Below, one piece after another: positions 58,424 through 60,000 of a stretch of 60,000 nucleotides of DNA (within the stretch, counting starts at the first letter, position 1; each line of letters starts with the position of its first letter). The stretch spans positions 271,827 through 331,826 of the forward strand of contig NMRA01000401.1 of NCBI GenBank assembly GCA_002633005.1. Direction: 5' to 3'. The notes beneath the pieces are model-generated. The model did not search any database. It saw nothing but the letters and a program-made list of their open reading frames with translations, and was not told the DNA's origin. The translations under genes and the position numbers were made by a program. This DNA is from Phoronis australis (Eukaryota > Phoronida > Phoronidae).

Positions 58424-60000
58424 GCCATTCTTACTAAGTAACGAGCTCAACTTGGAAATGTGGATTTTTAAGCTTGCCCGATCCGATTGGTGCATTGAAA
58501 GTGTTCGCGCTTTGCCGGACAAAATAAATGGGATTCCCCGTCATCTTCGCCAATGATTTGAATGAAAGGTGCGATCACCCGGAAATACCAGCCATAAAAT
58601 ATATTTATTTACGAATAGTTGATGTCTGATGGTAAATAAAAATCTAAGGCACGTTTTTCTTTCGCCCGTAGATTGTGAAAACAAAATGAAGGGCGCATTG
58701 TTTTGATAATCTACCCAAGCCTTAAAGATAACCAGGTGTTTTAAACTGCCAAAAACATGGAAAATCGTGAAAAGGCCTGAAAACAGTCAATAAAGATTTC
58801 CCACCTACGGTAGTTGAAGTCGTCTCAAATAGCTCACACATGGGGCGCATAAAAATGCCTTTAGAGAATTGCCATCACTTTATGCAATAAATTGTACTTT
58901 AAAAAATCCAAGAAGGTTGAAACTTACTTGAGGTACAAATAGCGACAACAAACATGTTTTTTAAATATGACTAAAAATTTTTGATGATTTTTAAAATGTA
59001 AGTCAGTTCAAATTCAGTTCAGAAGTCCGTTTCAAATTAATGAGAGGTTTCTTTTAAAATGCGCAATAAACTAACTGGCCACAAGTCGGGAATGAGAAGG
59101 TGAACATTTAAGAGGTGGTGAAAGACTGCTTTTCGCCCATCAACACCTGCAGCCACCGAGAGCTATTTATTTTTTCTTTTAGTCAATGACCACAAGTCTC
59201 GAAATCACAATTACACCATTTTGGCTTTACAAACATTTCTACATTGATTGATTATACCATACAAATCTTATAGCTTAGAGCCCTGTTATTAGTCTGGCAT
59301 TTTGATTGACACGTGTCGAAAAATCAGCTTTTCACTGTAGTGATGTCGCCTGGTTTACATCTCATGCAGATTTATGCTTCATTGCGAAACAGTTTGAAAA
59401 GACCGTATTTATTTGCCTTACCACACTGTCATCTTTAGAATACAATATAATAACGTCATCTTCACATCTGGAAAAGTTCCAGCTGCGTCGTCCGAGATAC
59501 TCAGCGAACAACCTAGCCTCTTGTAACTTCGCTTTAGTCGAGGAGTCTGCCCTGTAATTCAGGTCAATGGATTAGCCGCGTGTATCGCCACGTAACCTGT
59601 CTTTACCTCAGTAATTACAGACTACAAGGAAACCAGGACTACATCACTCCCAGATGGAAACGAGTAGAAACCATGTGGACCACAAATTGGCTTAAGCCTA
59701 CATTTCGCATAGAAACGTTACTTGTTGTAGTTGCGATGCCCATTTAGCAATTAAGATATAATGCACGCTATTCACCATAAAATGGATAGTCCACTTGCAA
59801 TATTTACCGACTTTCAAAAAGAGTCCGCTCACTCACTGCAATTTACAAAAATCCTGTACAAGGGAATCGGTTGCGGGAACTAGATGAGTGTCTCGCTGAT
59901 TTTGGTTAATTTACATATAACATTGAGCCAAAGGGCGCATGAACGACATTTAAAAGTGATTGTCTGTTATGCCAGAATATTTTAAGCGTATTTAAAGATA

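Larger units (their letters stand above)
58025..60000. other. Presumed intron or upstream region of the minus-strand gene; no further exon found
   Basis: Contains two short tandem duplications. Candidate donors near 58930 and 58433 (minus strand) do not give an exon in a phase compatible with the acceptor at 58021. Confidence 0.35.

Noticed and set aside
58340-58522. Minus-strand frame with repeated HPPGSH peptide
   Set aside because: The peptide repeat comes from the 21-bp tandem duplication, and the frame does not splice in phase to the exon at 58021.
58920-58970. Candidate first exon (MFVVAICTS..) ending at a GTAAGT donor on the minus strand
   Set aside because: In the phase needed to join the exon at 58021 it contains a stop just after the nearest acceptor.

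Overview
This window is metazoan nuclear DNA from a repeat-rich, gene-sparse genome, probably a marine invertebrate. It contains introns with GT/AG borders, polyadenylation signals, many short inverted-repeat transposons, a Penelope-like retroelement remnant, tRNA-like sequences and assembly N's (positions 1631-1886, 7670, 11613). There is no prokaryotic operon structure. The one recognisable gene is a Hes-class Notch effector. It fixes the organism as an animal but not as a phylum; a deuterostome or lophotrochozoan is a guess.

Layout. Positions 1 to about 31300 hold no gene I can defend. They carry dispersed repeats: a hAT-like pair of ends with a tRNA-like block near 1.5-2.4 kb, several MITE-like families, a TIR element built from 'TCCGAAGG' motifs at about 17.2-17.9 kb, a TIR element at 21.06-21.30 kb, and a GIY-YIG endonuclease tail of a Penelope-like element at 27.4-27.6 kb. 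Positions 31.3-34.2 kb (minus strand) hold a complete four-exon hes gene encoding 323 residues: bHLH with the Hes proline, Orange domain and terminal WRPW. It has a polyA signal, a TATA-like box and four Su(H)/RBPJ-type sites, three upstream and one in intron 2. Positions 34.2-57.1 kb are again intergenic, with foldback elements at 37.52-37.74 and 54.62-55.01 kb and further copies of the dispersed families. Positions 57.1-58.0 kb (minus strand) hold two phase-compatible terminal exons of an unrecognised gene. Its C-terminus ends in a hydrophobic tail like a GPI-anchor signal, and a polyA signal lies about 100 bases after the stop. The rest of this gene is not resolved here and may lie beyond position 60000.

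How it fits together. The hes locus reads as a self-contained Notch-response unit: signal input through the Su(H) sites, possible autorepression through a CACGTG box, and a repressor product that recruits Groucho/TLE through WRPW. Most of the other visible structure is the debris of short terminal-inverted-repeat elements, of which at least nine groups can be told apart by eye. No wholly new gene system is evident. The most useful leads are the Notch-responsive architecture, the unidentified C-terminal exons and the several uncatalogued foldback families.
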